From: Platerodrilus igneus
Taxonomy: Eukaryota; Arthropoda; Insecta; Coleoptera; Lycidae
Length of the DNA: 64,000 nt
Reading direction: 5' to 3'
Assembly: GCA_036346225.1 (NCBI GenBank)
Contig: JARFIW010000885.1
Span: forward strand, 248,001-312,000
The notes under the pieces were generated by a model. It was not told the origin of the DNA. It searched no databases and saw nothing but the letters and a program-made list of their open reading frames with translations. A program made the position numbers and the translations under genes. Position 1 is the first letter of the stretch, and each line of letters begins with the position of its first letter. Shown here in pieces: positions 35,721 through 49,167 of this stretch.

Positions 35721-38355
35721 AAACAAGAAACCATGGATAACAAAGGATATCTTGAATTAATAGAAAAAGACGAAAATACAAAAATAGATTAGACGAAACA
35801 GGAAAACAGATACAAAGCCATAAAATTGGAAATTATTTGCAAATGCAAGAAAGCTAAAGAACAATGGATTGATGAAAAGTGCAAAGAGGTGCAAACTAAG
35901 AAGGAAATAGGAAAAACCGAATTTAATACAAGAAAGACGAAAATACAGAAACAGAACAGAGGAAGCAGGAAAACAACAATACAAAGCTATAAAATGGGAT
36001 ATTATCGCAAGTGTAGGAAAGCTAAAGAACAATGAATTGATGATAAGTCCAAGGAGGTACAAACTAAGATGAAAATAGGAAAGACAGACGAAGCTTACAA
36101 ACTAATTAAAATGAATTTTAGAGATATTCAGCTGTATCGCAAAAATATAAGGGGGTGGAAGGAGACATCGTCATAGAAAATGTAGGGAAAGTGGTTAGAT
36201 GGCAAGAATATATAGGGAATTTATATGCAGATAGCAACTAGAGGCATTACAACAGGAACTAGACGTTGAAAATGACAAGTTGGGATATCCTATACTTAGA
36301 GATGATTTTGAAGTAGCATTAAAGGGTCTGAAAAATTATAAGGCACTGAATATATAAATAAGGTGCAAGCAGAAACTCTAGAAGCCTCTAAACAAGCAGT
36401 AACATAACGTCTCTTTCAACTTGTAAGCTATATGCATGAGGCAGGCGAGAGGTATCTGCTAGCTGCTTAACCCCCTTCACATACCACCGAATATCGGTGA
36501 AATAGGTTATATTTTTACAAAACAATAGAACGGTAACCGAGCTGTATCTAACAGAAAGAGCAGCAGTTATGTTCGTAAACAATAAACATAGAAACAAGGA
36601 CAAATTGTTGAAAGCAAATGTGGTGAGCACAGCACTGTATGTCTATGAAATAGGGGCAGTAGGAGAAGCAGACAGGAAAAGAAAGAAGCTGCCACGTACA
36701 TTTACGTAGCCTAAAAGCCAAACAAGAAAAAAAGAAATTGACCAGGCTCATTCGGTGAGTGGGCGGGGTATAATACATACAAAAATTAAAGAAAGACCTG
36801 AAATAAAAAAAATTACACTCATAAAAATAATCATACAACATCTAATTACCAAAACAAAATATATATTACACCAGAACAGTAGTGCCAAAAATGAACGTAA
36901 CATAAAAGAATCAATACTTTCAATGGTGAACTGCCGTTTTTAGGTCCCCCACATTAATTACAAAAAAAAGAACAAGAAATTACGACCCTAAAAACAACAT
37001 CTCTAAATCATTATCTTAAATACAACAATTAAGCATATAAAAATCATTAGCACTACACTGCCTTAATTAACATAATTTTACAACCCCAAAAAAATACAAT
37101 AAAAAGAGAAACCCTCCCCTTGTAGACATTAAGTAGTTTGGGTGTTAAATTGAAAATTAATATCAAAAATTTATAAGCACAAAAAAGGAAACCCTCTCTT
37201 TGTAGATATTAATATGGGTGTTAAATTGGAAATTAATATCAAAAATTTGTAAGCACAAAAAAAATGGAAACCCTCCACTTGTAGACATTACACCGTAAGT
37301 ATACCATTACGGATGTATGATGGTCACTGTACATACAATATTAATGATAACTACCATCTCACCTAACGATGCTCATGTTCACAACTACCAAGTGTGGGCT
37401 TCGAGTCGAACCCGATGTGAATGTGACCCTTTCCCAAAAGCAGTGTCAATAAAGAAACAAAAAACGAAATTGGGCTAAAGACTCACCCACGTCCAAGTTG
37501 TAGGCTGGCTTCCGCCTCTGAGGTAAATTAATTTAGTGCCGCCGAAACGTACATGTTTGTAAAACTACAATTAAATACCATGCAGTACTGCATGCACGAA
37601 ATTTTATAAAAACAAGAACGAAGAACTAATTACGAGTGCTTTTTGAAAATTCAGAAAAGAATGTGAATATTAATTCGTTTAACTAATAACTAGAGTTCAA
37701 AGGAATATTGGTGAAACGAGATTAGAAAACTTGAAAACACGGTTTTTTCGGATAGTTCAATACCTCATTTCGAGTCTTTAGATGGAAATCCCATAAGAAT
37801 CCATTACATGCGGTCGTAATGTATAACAAGTTAAGGAATACCAAAAACAAGGTATTGACTATTTAATTTCGAAATAAATAAGTTTAAAATGAAAATTAGT
37901 AGGAAGCGTACTTATTGTAAACAGGATGTTGTCGACGTAGGAAAGAGTAGAAACGGAATCGATGTAAATGATATAACCAAAACCGCCGAAAATGAACGTA
38001 ACAAAGCCTTTTGGAACGTTATGCTTCAGTTGTATGATGATGATAGCATGGACAGACAAAGTTAATAACAAGGAGGTTATAAAAATAGTAGGGGAACTGA
38101 GGTATCTGTGGAAAACAAAGAAAATAAGATGAATAAGAGCGCAGGACATGTTCTAAGGGAATAGTACTGGCAATATTACAAACACATATAGGAAAAAGAG
38201 AGGCAGATGTAGACCTAGATTACACTACTACAAACAGCTAGTGAAAGATGTGGACTGTCGGAATTTAAGGGAAATGTGTAGGTTAGACCAGAATAGGAAA
38301 CAATAGAGGTACACATCTGACCCATTCCAGGACTGAAGACTTAATGATGATGATG
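35721..38355 (+). mobile_element. RTE-like LINE, copy 2, right part with ATGATG tail
   Basis: Sequence resumes with the linker (AAACAAGAAACCATGG...), then the lysine-rich region, an RT amino-terminal part (near 36290-36450) and, after loss of the RT core, a C-terminal part (near 36540-36740). A non-RTE segment occupies about 36760-37860. The 3' end of the LINE is at about 37870-38355: an AFWNVMLQ segment, EKERQM-type basic sequence, CCAGGACTGAAGAC and a final ATGATGATGATG. Frames are broken throughout. Confidence 0.75.
36760..37860. repeat. Unidentified insert within the RTE-like LINE, shared by units 2 and 3
   Basis: Low-complexity A-rich DNA with no coding capacity, present in both units (43040-44210 in unit 3). 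Includes three copies of an about 79-base repeat starting ACCCTC...TTGTAGA at 37111, 37191 and 37270. Unit 3 has only two such copies but carries an extra about 115 bases at 43721-43836. Confidence 0.6.
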
Positions 38356-38748
38356 TCCTAATAAGCGTTTTACCTCTGTTATATTTACTTGAGTCATCAC
38401 TTAAGTTAGTACAGTACTTTTCATATTGATTATACTCATTACTTTGTTACAATAATACAAATAAGGTATATTTAAGCTTTTCTCGCATCACCAACCTAGC
38501 ATAACCCTGAACATAGTTGGTGCGTCTCAAAATTAGGTTGCATGGATTTCCATCACAGGTTAACAAACAAGCCAGGAGCTTACCTGTTTTTTTACTGGAA
38601 GCGAATACCACCTTCTGCTTTTTGGGTCAAATTTGTCGTTGGGGGTTTTTTCTGCGTGGACCAAATTTTGGAAGACGAAGTGAAAATGCTTATACTACAG
38701 CAGAACACTGAGATAGTTTTTAGGTAGAGGAATCGAAGAGAATTACTA

Positions 38749-38784
<36 letters not shown>

Positions 38785-41725
38785 CCGATCTCGTCGATCA
38801 TCGATAGTTAAGTCCCTGCTTTTAAGGTACGATCTTTCTTCAATACTTTAGTAATCCAACCTTTGCACGCTTCTCACCGCCAGCTACATCGTAACGTTTT
38901 TGTTATAAACCACATTTTTTGCATTTTGATTAATTCTGTTTACAATTTTTATAAAGTTTCTGTTTTGATTGCACCAACAGCGTTTGCATGAGACTCATTA
39001 TTATCTACTTTCTCTTTTTAATAGCAGTTTCTAGTTGTAGATTTTCTGCTAATAATAGCTTATGAATATAAATCCCTTAATATACCAATTACTAATTGCT
39101 CTTGTATCATATCCCTGGCTGTGTGCTGATAATTGCAACATGTAGCTTGACCTCATAAATGACGTATAAATTTGTCTGCTTTTTTATTTGATAACCGTGA
39201 CATTTATGAAATTTGTAGTGTTAATATTTAATTTTCAAAATGATTTGTTAACTTGTGCTTTACCATGATCAGCATAAGTTGTCCTGAAAGTAATAACGTT
39301 TCCTGGAACCTGTTAAATAGATTAATTGCATCAACACCAAGTAGCAGCAGATTAAGTTATGCAGTGTAAAGTGAAGCGTATAATGTTCTCTGACAAATGT
39401 TTAATTTATTATGGGCTATTCTGTGAGTTAAATGCTAATAATTAGATGACAATGTAACCAAGATTCCTAATTCATAATATAGAATTGTCGCCTGATATCT
39501 AAGTGTTGATCAACTATTGCAACTTACTATAAATTTAAATTAATATATTATCTCCTGACCTGTTAATCAGCTGATCTTCAAAAACGTCTTAATTAATTTA
39601 AAATTGAATAACGTGTGTACATTATCAAAGTTGAACCAAAATATTATCTAATTAGACTAAACATATTTAAATATTAGCTTTTACTTTTGATAACTGGCAA
39701 CATTTCATAATATTACAACTTTGTATCAATTTTAGTTACTAAGTATTAAATGAAACTAATATTGTAAACACCAGGTATCGGATACATAGGTAGATTTTCC
39801 TTTATTTTTTAAATTGGTTCCTTTGTATTACTTGTAAACCGTTCGTGGTCCTGCATTCTCTTTGTAGTTAGCCATGACGAAGGACCCGGTCGGTGCGAAG
39901 AGTTTTCCCTTTAACCATCCTTTTGTTACGGGTAAACTAAGTGTGAAGTTAATTAAATTTTGATTTGCCCTGAAGCGGTGGGGATCCCGTAACAATACAG
40001 TATTTCCACACTTGGTGTAGAAAATTAAATGAGAGATAGAAAACTCTTAATCAATCAAGTGTGAAAGAATTAAAAAAAAAAAGGATTCTAAGTCCAATTA
40101 AGGGATGTTTTAAAATTCGCATATGAATTGTTTAAAAACCACTGGCACAAATTCTTAACATTGTTATGCGATATCATTGGTCAAGTATCGATGTTGTCAA
40201 CTGGACTGAACTAGCTTGCAGTTTCTCATTGTACAGTTTTAAAACTAAATAAGCCTACCGACCTTTAAGTACCACCACTCATCTTTAAAGGCTTTGCATA
40301 TTTATGAAACATAGTCGTTGTTATTGTTAATGCAAAAGTGCAATGCATTCGATTGTGTAAACGTTTTGAATGTGAGTACCAGTCGTTGTTTTTTTTCTTC
40401 AGTGTGCCGTGCTCATTATTAATTATAACTTTTTGTTAGAAATTTTAATTTTACACATCTAAAAATAATGGTCGCTCACATATAGGAAAACTGTGAGTTA
40501 GTCGACATGCTGCTTAGTTATGGAGAGGCACAGCAAAATTTGCAACTTGCATCCAGGTTGTTTGTGGAAAGATTCCTTAATCGGGTTCATCCGGCACACA
40601 GATGGTTTGTTGATATGACCTAATAAAAAACGTGATACAGGCCAGCTACAACAGCAAAGTGACCGTGACAGAGGTGGAAACCGATCAGCATGAATCTTAG
40701 ATACCAGGGAAGGAATATTGGAACTGTTCTACGATGATCCCACCGGCAGCTTATGTCACATTGGTCGTTGACTAAATGTTTCCAAGAAGGTAGTAGGAAA
40801 ACACTGCAACCTTTTCATTATCGCCAAGTGCAACCCCAGCCAATTTATTCATATTCTCTAATAGGTCTAAAAGAAATGAACACGCAAGGGCTGGCATTTC
40901 TCAGATGATCTTGACCTTCAACTAAGCATAACACTAGGCTGGCTGGTAACTGTTTTCAAGAGAGGTAATAGCAATGCTATTGTTGAACCCAGAAATAAAT
41001 ATATACAATATACATATCTAGCGGTAGTAGGGAAGCTTTAAATGCCATAAACAGGCAGAAGATCCTTTCAGTGGTGGAACATCGGCGCCACTACACTTTG
41101 AAATTCGCCTGCAATTCTAACGTCCTTGAGTTGGCTGACATACTGATCCAAACAATGGTCGGTTCACTGGGCCTGAATCACTTGTTTCCATATCGCCATC
41201 CGTGTACTTTTTACTATGATTAACTTATGAATTCACTATCGCCATTGTGAGAGGCAAGCAATAATAATAAACTGTCGACAAAAAGATTTAATTACGTCTC
41301 TGATGAAAACTGGAAAATTGTATACATGCTTGTCGAAGCAACTACATTTGCTAGTAGGTATTTTGAATGGACACTACAAAGGAAATACCTGTACTAACTG
41401 GTCCATGTTCCACTAGCAATATGAAGATAAGACGATGGCTTTTGTCAAACTCCTAGGATCCATGCTGGGAGGCTTCTGCACCAACACGGCCAGAATTATG
41501 ACATGCCTTGGTTTGACATTCTCAAGTTCATCTATAAAATCGGCTGGCTGAGTGATTTAGGACCATTTTGACTTTAAGAAGGTAGCTCAATTGACACATG
41601 TTGAGACCCACATATGTGTGATTTATGCAACTATTTCAATTTAATAAAAAAAGAAAACCCAAAAAGGTGTTTATCTATTGAATTATGACGTTATACAAGC
41701 AAACAGGATAAAAATAGAAGAAACA
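38356..41725 (+). repeat. Macrosatellite unit 3 (family A part)
   Basis: Starts directly after the ATGATGATG tail of the preceding LINE and follows units 1 and 2 closely. About 240 bases equivalent to 26545-26805 are deleted near 38890. Ends with GGATAAAAATAGAAGAAACAA. Confidence 0.85.
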
Positions 41726-44703
41726 ATTAGATGCTGTGAAACCAATAATAATTACAGGAGATTTTAATGCAGTGGTAGTTGAGGGTAGGGAAGGAGCGGT
41801 CCCCTACAAGGAAATAGGCTGTTAGAATTTTGTGCAAAAATAATTTAACCATCACAAACACATTATTTCAACATCATGCTATAAGATGATACATGTGGAA
41901 GATGCCAGGAGATATAGGAAGATATCAAATAGATTACATTCTTGTTAGACAATGGTTTAGGAATCAAGTAAAGAACTGTAGAAGCTACCAGAAGCAGATA
42001 AACACTGACACAACATTGTAATTGTGAAGGTTGTGCTTAAATTTAATAGTTTGAAAAATAGGAACGGAAAACACACTTTGGCTTTGAGAAACTAAAAGAT
42101 AGAGATATCCATGAAAGATTTGAAAAATGAGTGAAATGAATTGCTGAAGATATTGGAAAAATTTCTGGTACTATGGAAGTAGAAACAGAATGGAATATCA
42201 TTAAATCTCGTTTAGACATGGCAGTCAGAGATATTTTGGGGTATACACAACAAGAAAATAAGAAACCATGAATAACAAAGAATATCTTGAATTTAATAGA
42301 AAAAGACGAAAAGCTAAAGAACAATGAATTGATGATAAGTACAAAGAGGTACAAACTAAGATGAAAATAGGAAAGACAGACGAAGTATACAAACTAATTA
42401 AAATGAATTTTAGAGATATACAACTGTATCGTAAAAATATAAGGGGGTTGAAGGAGACATCGTCATAGAAAATGTAGAGAAAGTGGTTAGATGGCAAGAA
42501 TATATAGGGAATTTATATGCAGATGGCAACTAGAGGCACTACAACAGGAACTAGACGTTGTAAATGACGAGTTGGAATATCCTATACTTAGAGATGATTT
42601 TGAAGTAGCATTAAAGGGTCTGAAAAATGGTAAGGCACTGAATATAAATAAGATGCAAAAAATCTCTAGAAGCCCCTAATCAAGCAGTAACATAACGTCT
42701 CTTCCAACTTGTAAGTTATATGCATGAGGCAGGCGAGAGGTATCTATAGGCTGCTTAACCCCCTTCACATACCACCGAATATCGGTGAAATAGGGTATAT
42801 TTTTACAAAACAATATAACGGGAACCATGCTGTATCTAACAGAAAGAGCAGCAGTTATGTTCGTAAACAATAAACATAGAAACAAGGACAAAATGTTGAA
42901 AGCAAATGTGGTGAGCACAGCACTGTATGTTTATGAAATAGGGGCAGTAGGAGAAGCAGACAGGAAAAGCAAGAAGCTGCCACGTACATTACGTAGCCTA
43001 AAAGCCAAAGAAGAAAAAAAGAAATTGACTAGGCTCAGTCGGTGAATGGGCGGGGTATAATACATACAAAAATTAAAGAAAGGCCTGAAATAAAAAAAAT
43101 ACACTCATAAAATAATCATACAACCTCTAATTACCAAAACAAAATATATATTACACCAGAACAGTAGTGCCAAAAATGAACCTAACATAAAAGAATCAAT
43201 ACTTACAATGGCCAGCTGCCGTTTTTAGGTCCCCCACATTAATTTAAAAAAAAGAACCAGAAATTACGACCCTAGAAACAACGGCTCTAAATCATTATCT
43301 TAAATACAATAATTAAGCATATAAAAATCATTAACACTACACTGCCTTAATTAACAAAATTTTACAACCCCAAAAAAAATACAAAAAAAAACAAATCCTT
43401 CCCTTGTAGACATTAAGTAGTTTGGGTGTTAAATTGGAAATTAATATCAAAAATTTGTAAGCACAAAAAAAATGGAAACCATCCCGTTGTAGACATTACC
43501 TCCGTAAGTATACCATTACGAATGTATGATGGTCACCGTACATACAGTATCTCAGCTAACGATGCTCATGTTCACAACTATCAAGTGTGGGCTGCAAGTC
43601 GAACCCGATAAACATGTGGATGTGACCCTTTCCCAGGAGCAGTGCCAACAAAGAAACAAAAAAAGAAATCGGGCTAAAGACTCACCCACGTCCAAGTTGT
43701 AGGCTGGCTTCCGCCTCTGAGCACGGAGTGGACCTGCTGCGTGCAGAATCACACCATGTGCGTGCTCTCGTGCCAACAGGAGTGATGGTTCGAACTGATC
43801 GTTAGGCCCACCGGAGGAAGTTAGAATAATTACAGGTAAATTAATTTAGTGCTGCCGAAACGTACATGTTTATAAAACCACAATTACTCACACCACGCAG
43901 TACATTGTGCACGAAATTCTATAAAAACAAGAACGAAGCATCTAATCACGAGTGTTTTTTGAAAATTCAGAAAACAATGTGAATATTAATTTGTTTAACT
44001 AATAACTAGAGTTCAAAGTAATATTGCTGAAACGAGATTAGAAAACTTGAAAACACGGTTTTATCGGATATTTCAATACTTCATTTCAACGAGTCTTTAG
44101 ATGGAAATCCCATAAGAATCAATTATATGCGGTTGTAATGTATAACAAGTTAACGAATACCTAAAACAAGGTATTGACTATTTAATTTTAGTATAAACTT
44201 AACATTTCGAAATAAATAAGTTTAAAATGAAAATTAGTAGGACGCGTACTTATTGTAAACAGGATGTTGTCGACGTAGGAAAGAGTAGAAACAGAATCGA
44301 TGTAAATGATATAACCAAATACCGTCGAAAATAAAACAACAAAGCCTTTTGGAATGTTATGCTTCAGATGTATGAGGATGATAGCATGAACAGACAAAGT
44401 TAATAACAAAGAAGTTATAGAAATAGTAGGGGAATAGAGAAATATGTGGAAAACAAAAAAAATAAGCGGAATAAGAGCGCAGGACATGTTCTAAGGTATT
44501 TTTAGAGAATAGTACCGGCAATATTACAAGCACATATAGGAAAAAGAGAGGCAGATATAGACCTAGATTAGACTACTGCAAATAGATAGTGAAAGATGTG
44601 GGCTGTGGGAATTTAAGGGAAATGTGTAGGTTAGCCCAGAATAGGAAACAATGGAGGTATGCATCTAACCCGTTCCAGGACTGAAGACTTAATGATGATG
44701 ATG
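41726..44703 (+). mobile_element. RTE-like LINE, copy 3
   Basis: Same structure as copy 2 but without the nested LINE: 5'-truncated in the endonuclease (TGDFNAVVVEGREGA), linker around 42040-42450, short RT amino-terminal part (42490-42680), C-terminal part (42830-43040), the shared insert, and a 3' end CCAGGACTGAAGACTTAATG with ATG repeats to 44703. Nothing intact. Confidence 0.8.
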
Positions 44704-46620
44704 TGCTAATGTGCATTTTGCCTCTATATTTACTTGAGTCATTACTTAAGTTAGTACAGTACTTTTCATAATCATTATACTCCTTACATTGTTACACAAA
44801 TGCAAATAAGGTATATTTAAGCTTTCCTTACGTCACCAACCATGTATAACCTTGGGCGTAATTGGTGCCTCTACAAATTTGATTGCATGGTTTGCCTTCA
44901 TGGGTAAAGTCCACACGTTAACAAACAAGCCAGGAGCTTACCTGGTTTTTAGTGAAAGCGAAACCCGCCTTCTGCTTTGTGGGTCAAGTTTGTCGTTGGG
45001 GTTTCTTTTGCGCGGACGAAATTTTGGACGACGAAGTGAAGATGCCTATACTATGGTAGAGCACTGCAATAGTTTTTTAGGTAGAGGAATTGAAAATAAT
45101 CACTTTGCGAACTAACACACACACATACACATATGATAGTAAAATCCCTGCTTTTAAGGTACAATCTTCCTGCAATACAAAGTAATCCATCCATTCCACG
45201 CTTCTCACCGCCAGCTACGTCAACCACGTAACATTCGTTTAATCTGGGAATGTAAGCCTATGCGGTTTATATGCCGTAAATCACGGAGTTGAGGTCCTGG
45301 GGGTTTGAGGGAAACTATAATCGCGATACTTACACATAGAAACTTAAATTAAGGATGGGAACAAATTTTGTCCATGCTGGAAATTCCCTATATCTAAATA
45401 TTAAAATAAAATTTGGTGGAGCCACAACGGTGCAATACCATTTAGAGGATTTATTCCTATATGTAGAGGTTTTGCAACGTTTATGTTATAAACAACATTT
45501 TTTGCATTTCAATTAATGCTGTTTACGATTTTTTATAAAGTTTTTTTTTATTGCACCAACAGCGTTTATATTAGACTTGCTTAGTGGCCAATTCACTAGC
45601 TTGCACTTTTTAATAGCAGTTTCTAGTTACAGATTTTCTGCGAATAATAGCTTACGAATATAAATCCCTTAAGATACCAATTACTACTTGATCTCGTATC
45701 ATATCGTTAGTTAGATGCTGATAACTGCAACGTGTAACTTATTCTCACAAACGACCTCTAAATTCGTTTGCTTTTTCATGTGATAACTGAGACATTTTAT
45801 GAAATCTTTAGCGTCCGTATGTAATATTTACTTTAGGTGCTTTACTATGGTCAGCATCCTGAATGTAATAACATTTCTTGGAAACTGCTGTATAGATTAA
45901 TTGCATCAACACCAGGTAGCAGCAGATCAAGTTATGCGAGGTATAGTGGAGTGTATTATGTTCTCTGACAAATTTTTAATTTATTGTGGGATATTCTGTG
46001 AGTTAAATAGTAATAACTGGCTGACATATGTAACCAAAGTTCTTGATTCATAATATAGAATTATCAATACCTGATATGTAAGTTTTAATCAACTATTACG
46101 ACAACTATAAATTTAAATTGATATATTATCTCTTGACCTGTTAATTGGCTGACCTTTAAACATGTCTGTATTAATTAAAAATTTAATAACGTGTGTACAT
46201 TATCAAAGTTGGACCAAAATATTATCTAAATTAGACGATGACCAGTCACATTTCATAATATTACAACTTTATATTAATTTTCTTTACTAAGCATTAAATG
46301 AAACTATTATCCAGGTATCGGATACATAGACTATTTTTCCTTTATTTCGTAAATTCACTCCTTTGTACTACTTGTAAACCACCTGTGGTCGTGTAATCTT
46401 TGTGTACTTGGCCTTGAAGAAGGACCCGGCCAGGTGAACAGTTTTTCCTTTAGCCATCATTTTGTTACGGGTAAAATCAGCGTAAAGTTAATTAAATTTT
46501 GATTTGTCCTGCAGGGACAGAGACCCCATAATAATATAAGGATGCCCTGACTATCTGCAGTGGTGCAAGAGTGGGTTCCTAAGGAAGAATTATAAAAGAA
46601 AATAAAAATTCGAAATAAAA
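44704..46620 (+). repeat. Macrosatellite unit 4 (partial family A)
   Basis: Begins right after the ATGATGATG tail of copy 3 and follows the first about 1.8 kb of units 1-3, more diverged than they are from one another. Its right part (about 46440-46610) has the CAGTGGTGCAAGAGTGGG segment also found at 13859-14020. It lacks the second half of the family and the LINE. Confidence 0.75.
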
Positions 46621-46645
46621 ATAATGAAGCAATTTTAACTCGAGG

Positions 46646-46687
46646 GGTGTTTGTCTTTCGACGCGAAGCGGAGGAAGACAAAACACC
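46646..46687. repeat. Foldback around a GC-rich loop
   Basis: GGTGTTTGTCTTTC (46646-46659) pairs with GAAGACAAAACACC (46674-46687) with one bulged base. The loop is GACGCGAAGCGGAG. Weaker pairing extends outward (TTTTAACTCGAG against CTTAAACTC). Confidence 0.75.
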
Positions 46688-47526
46688 GAAACTTAAACTC
46701 TTACATTTTTACCCGTGTATAATACACAATTTTTTTCTGCGACAGGCAAAACCATGATTTAATATTGAAAAAAATATTGCAATATATTAAAGTCAAAAAT
46801 CAATCGATGTCAAATTAGAAGTTTCAAACAAGTAGGCTATTGAACTTATAGCGACAGTTAGACTTGCGTTGCTAAGGAAACCTTTAAAGTAATCAAATAT
46901 CTGTAAATTTAATTGTGTGAGTGCTTACTTAGTTGTTTATATCGGTTGTTTTGAACGCGACGAAGTTACGATACGATGTTATGTTAAAAGTGTAGACCCG
47001 ACTTTAAATTAAATACCTTTTTGTTCTTACTTATTTGCACATGCCCGGGAAAAAAGTACTAATTTTTTCCCGGAGAAAAAAGTAAATTCATAAAAAGTGA
47101 CATTTTGTTAGCTGTCAAGAAACATTAAATGTCAATTTTTTCCCCCTTCACAGAAAAAAATATTAAATATCATTTATGTTACTGTGGTAATAAGACTGCT
47201 TTATGATCTTTCAAATCACATTTGTTCTGAAATGTCAACTTTTTGAAGTTGTTAGTTTAATACAAAGTCTATGTTGTATTTAGTCTAATAAAGCCTACAT
47301 TTAGGGCTCTTTGCATTACAATTTATTCAAGTAAATAGAAAAAAAACGAATGAAGGGTCTAGTAAAGTATTTAAGGACAGACTGTTTTGATGATGCTAAC
47401 TCAAATTTTGAAACAAGAATGAACGTACTGGAAGAATATTTTTAAAAATGGGTACCGTACGGGTTTGGGAACTTGTCAAATTAAATTAAAAAAATAAGGA
47501 TAGAACTCAGAAAGGCATGCTTTTCA
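46688..47526. other. Intronic, with a small hairpin at 47045-47073
   Basis: CCGGGAAAAAA (47045-47055) and TTTTTTCCCGG (47063-47073) form an 11-base stem with a 7-base loop. Nothing else was recognised; no gene supported. Confidence 0.6.
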
Positions 47527-48070
47527 ATCATCATCATCATTAGGTCTTCAGTCCTGGAGCTGGTTAGAGGTGTTTTCTATTCTGTGCTAAACACATTTTC
47601 TTGAAATTTTCACAGTCTGCATCTTTCACTATCTGTGTGCATTAGTCTGATCTACGTTTGCCTCTACCTCCTTTTTCCTATTTCTGCTTATAATTTATCC
47701 TGCACTATTCCCCAAAAATGCCCTAGAACGTATTCTGTCCTATTTCTCTTATTTTTTTCCACAGATATCTTTATTCCCCTACTATTTCTATAACCTGTTT
47801 GTTATTAACTTTGTCTGTCTATGCTATCATCCTCATACACCTGAAGCACAACATTCCAAAAGGCTTCTACCGTTTTTCTGCCTGCTTCTCCTACTACCAC
47901 TATTTCATAGACATACTGTGCTGTGCTCCACACATGTTTTCAACAATTTTATCCTTGTTTCTATGTTTGTTGTCTTCGAACATAGCCGCTACTGTTTTTT
48001 GTTAAATGCAGTTCGGTTCCTCTTCTATTGTTTATAAATATACACTCTATTTCCCCAATATTCAGTAGTA
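47527..48070 (-). mobile_element. RTE-like LINE, copy 4, 3' fragment
   Basis: Minus-strand 3' end: the tail TCATCATCATCATTAGG at 47527, then GTCTTCAGTCCTGGAGCTGG, as in the other copies. Coding remnants of the C-terminus follow. It is cut by the LTR element at 48071 and appears to continue after 50980 (GTGAAAAGGGTTAAGCAGCC). Confidence 0.7.
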
Positions 48071-48390
48071 TGTTGTGAATATGCATGATGCCACTTTTAA
48101 ACTCGGGTTCGCGAAAATAAACAACCAACACTGTAACAGTTATTAGGCGTTTAATCGAATATATGAAATTATGAACTAGGTACTAATTTTCTTAACACAA
48201 TATTGGATTCTTCACACTTAAAACTAAACAATCGAATAATATTAACTTAAACAATTCAAACACAATTTATGTGCACTTTCTGAATATCACCTGACTGTTC
48301 AGAAGCGCCGTTTCTACCGTACTATTGTCTCTTGCACCCTCGCGCCTCGTCCAGCGCAGACGTTGCAGTCTTCTCCCCAGACCCGAAACA
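48071..48390 (-). repeat. LTR, 3' copy of the Gypsy-type element
   Basis: About 320 bases. Direct repeat of 50664-50980 with about ten percent differences by eye. Begins TGTTGTGAATATGC and ends CCGAAACA on the plus strand. Confidence 0.85.
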
Positions 48391-48689
48391 CCCCCTCCCT
48401 CTCCCCCAACTGAATCTCTTTCGTAAGCGAATAATGAAAAGTTTTTGTTTATATCCTAACTGAATACAAAAATTAAACTACATTGCTAATGGGATACATC
48501 AAAAATCAAAATAATAATACGTCAAATCATTAAGCATATACTCCCTAAGTGACGTTACTACCACTTCTCCCGTAAGTGCTTTATGCATTGGAAGGGGAAC
48601 AACTCTTATCTCATTCAGTTTTAATAATTTATTTGAGTGCACCTCCAAGGGGGTCAAACCTGTACTCGAATGCACTTATTTAAATATTT

Positions 48690-48965
48690 GCCAACTCTTG
48701 AAATAGAGTGGGCCCATTTCTGGGCAACAATAATCCCTTCCGGCTACCAAACTGTGAACCACTGTCCGACAGAATTACTGTCGGTTTACCAACCTTAACA
48801 AAATACATATTCAAACACCTTACAATCGAAATTGCAGAGGCCTTCTTTAAAACAAAAAGTTCCGCTGTTACTAAACACGTCCAATATTATGAAAAGTTGG
48901 GTAGCACCACCACCAACACCTCCCCGCCTCTAACGGTAGTGGCCCCATCGGGTCGTTTACGGGTA
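48690..48965 (-). pseudogene. Integrase core fragment of the LTR element
   Basis: Minus-strand reading has a LKKASAISIVR segment, then VGKPTVILSDSGSQFGSR, which fits the second Asp region of Gypsy integrases (VGKP, LSD.G.QF). The first part, near GPLPLEAG, resembles the start of the core domain. Frameshifts separate the parts and the final Glu region is not seen. Confidence 0.7.
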
Positions 48966-48984
48966 GAACGGGGATTTGAGGTCT

Positions 48985-49167
48985 GCCTTTTTGAATCTCA
49001 TGTACAAAATTTTGCAATATGCAAGATAATTGACTACCGTTATTTATCAATATTGACGTACGAACCTTTTCAACATGGCCATCAATTATAGGCATCACAT
49101 TAGATACTTGCTCCCTTTTCTCTTCACTTTTCTGCATTAACTCTGTATTATCTTGAGCGAATAACAT
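48985..49167 (-). pseudogene. Retropepsin-like protease fragment
   Basis: A short frame contains VRTSILINNGSQLSCI, matching the flap-proximal active site of Gypsy proteases (LIDTGSQLSCI in the family), but the catalytic D-T-G reads N-N-G, so the aspartate is lost. The reading runs almost directly into integrase sequence, which places the deletion of reverse transcriptase near 48960-48990. Confidence 0.6.
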
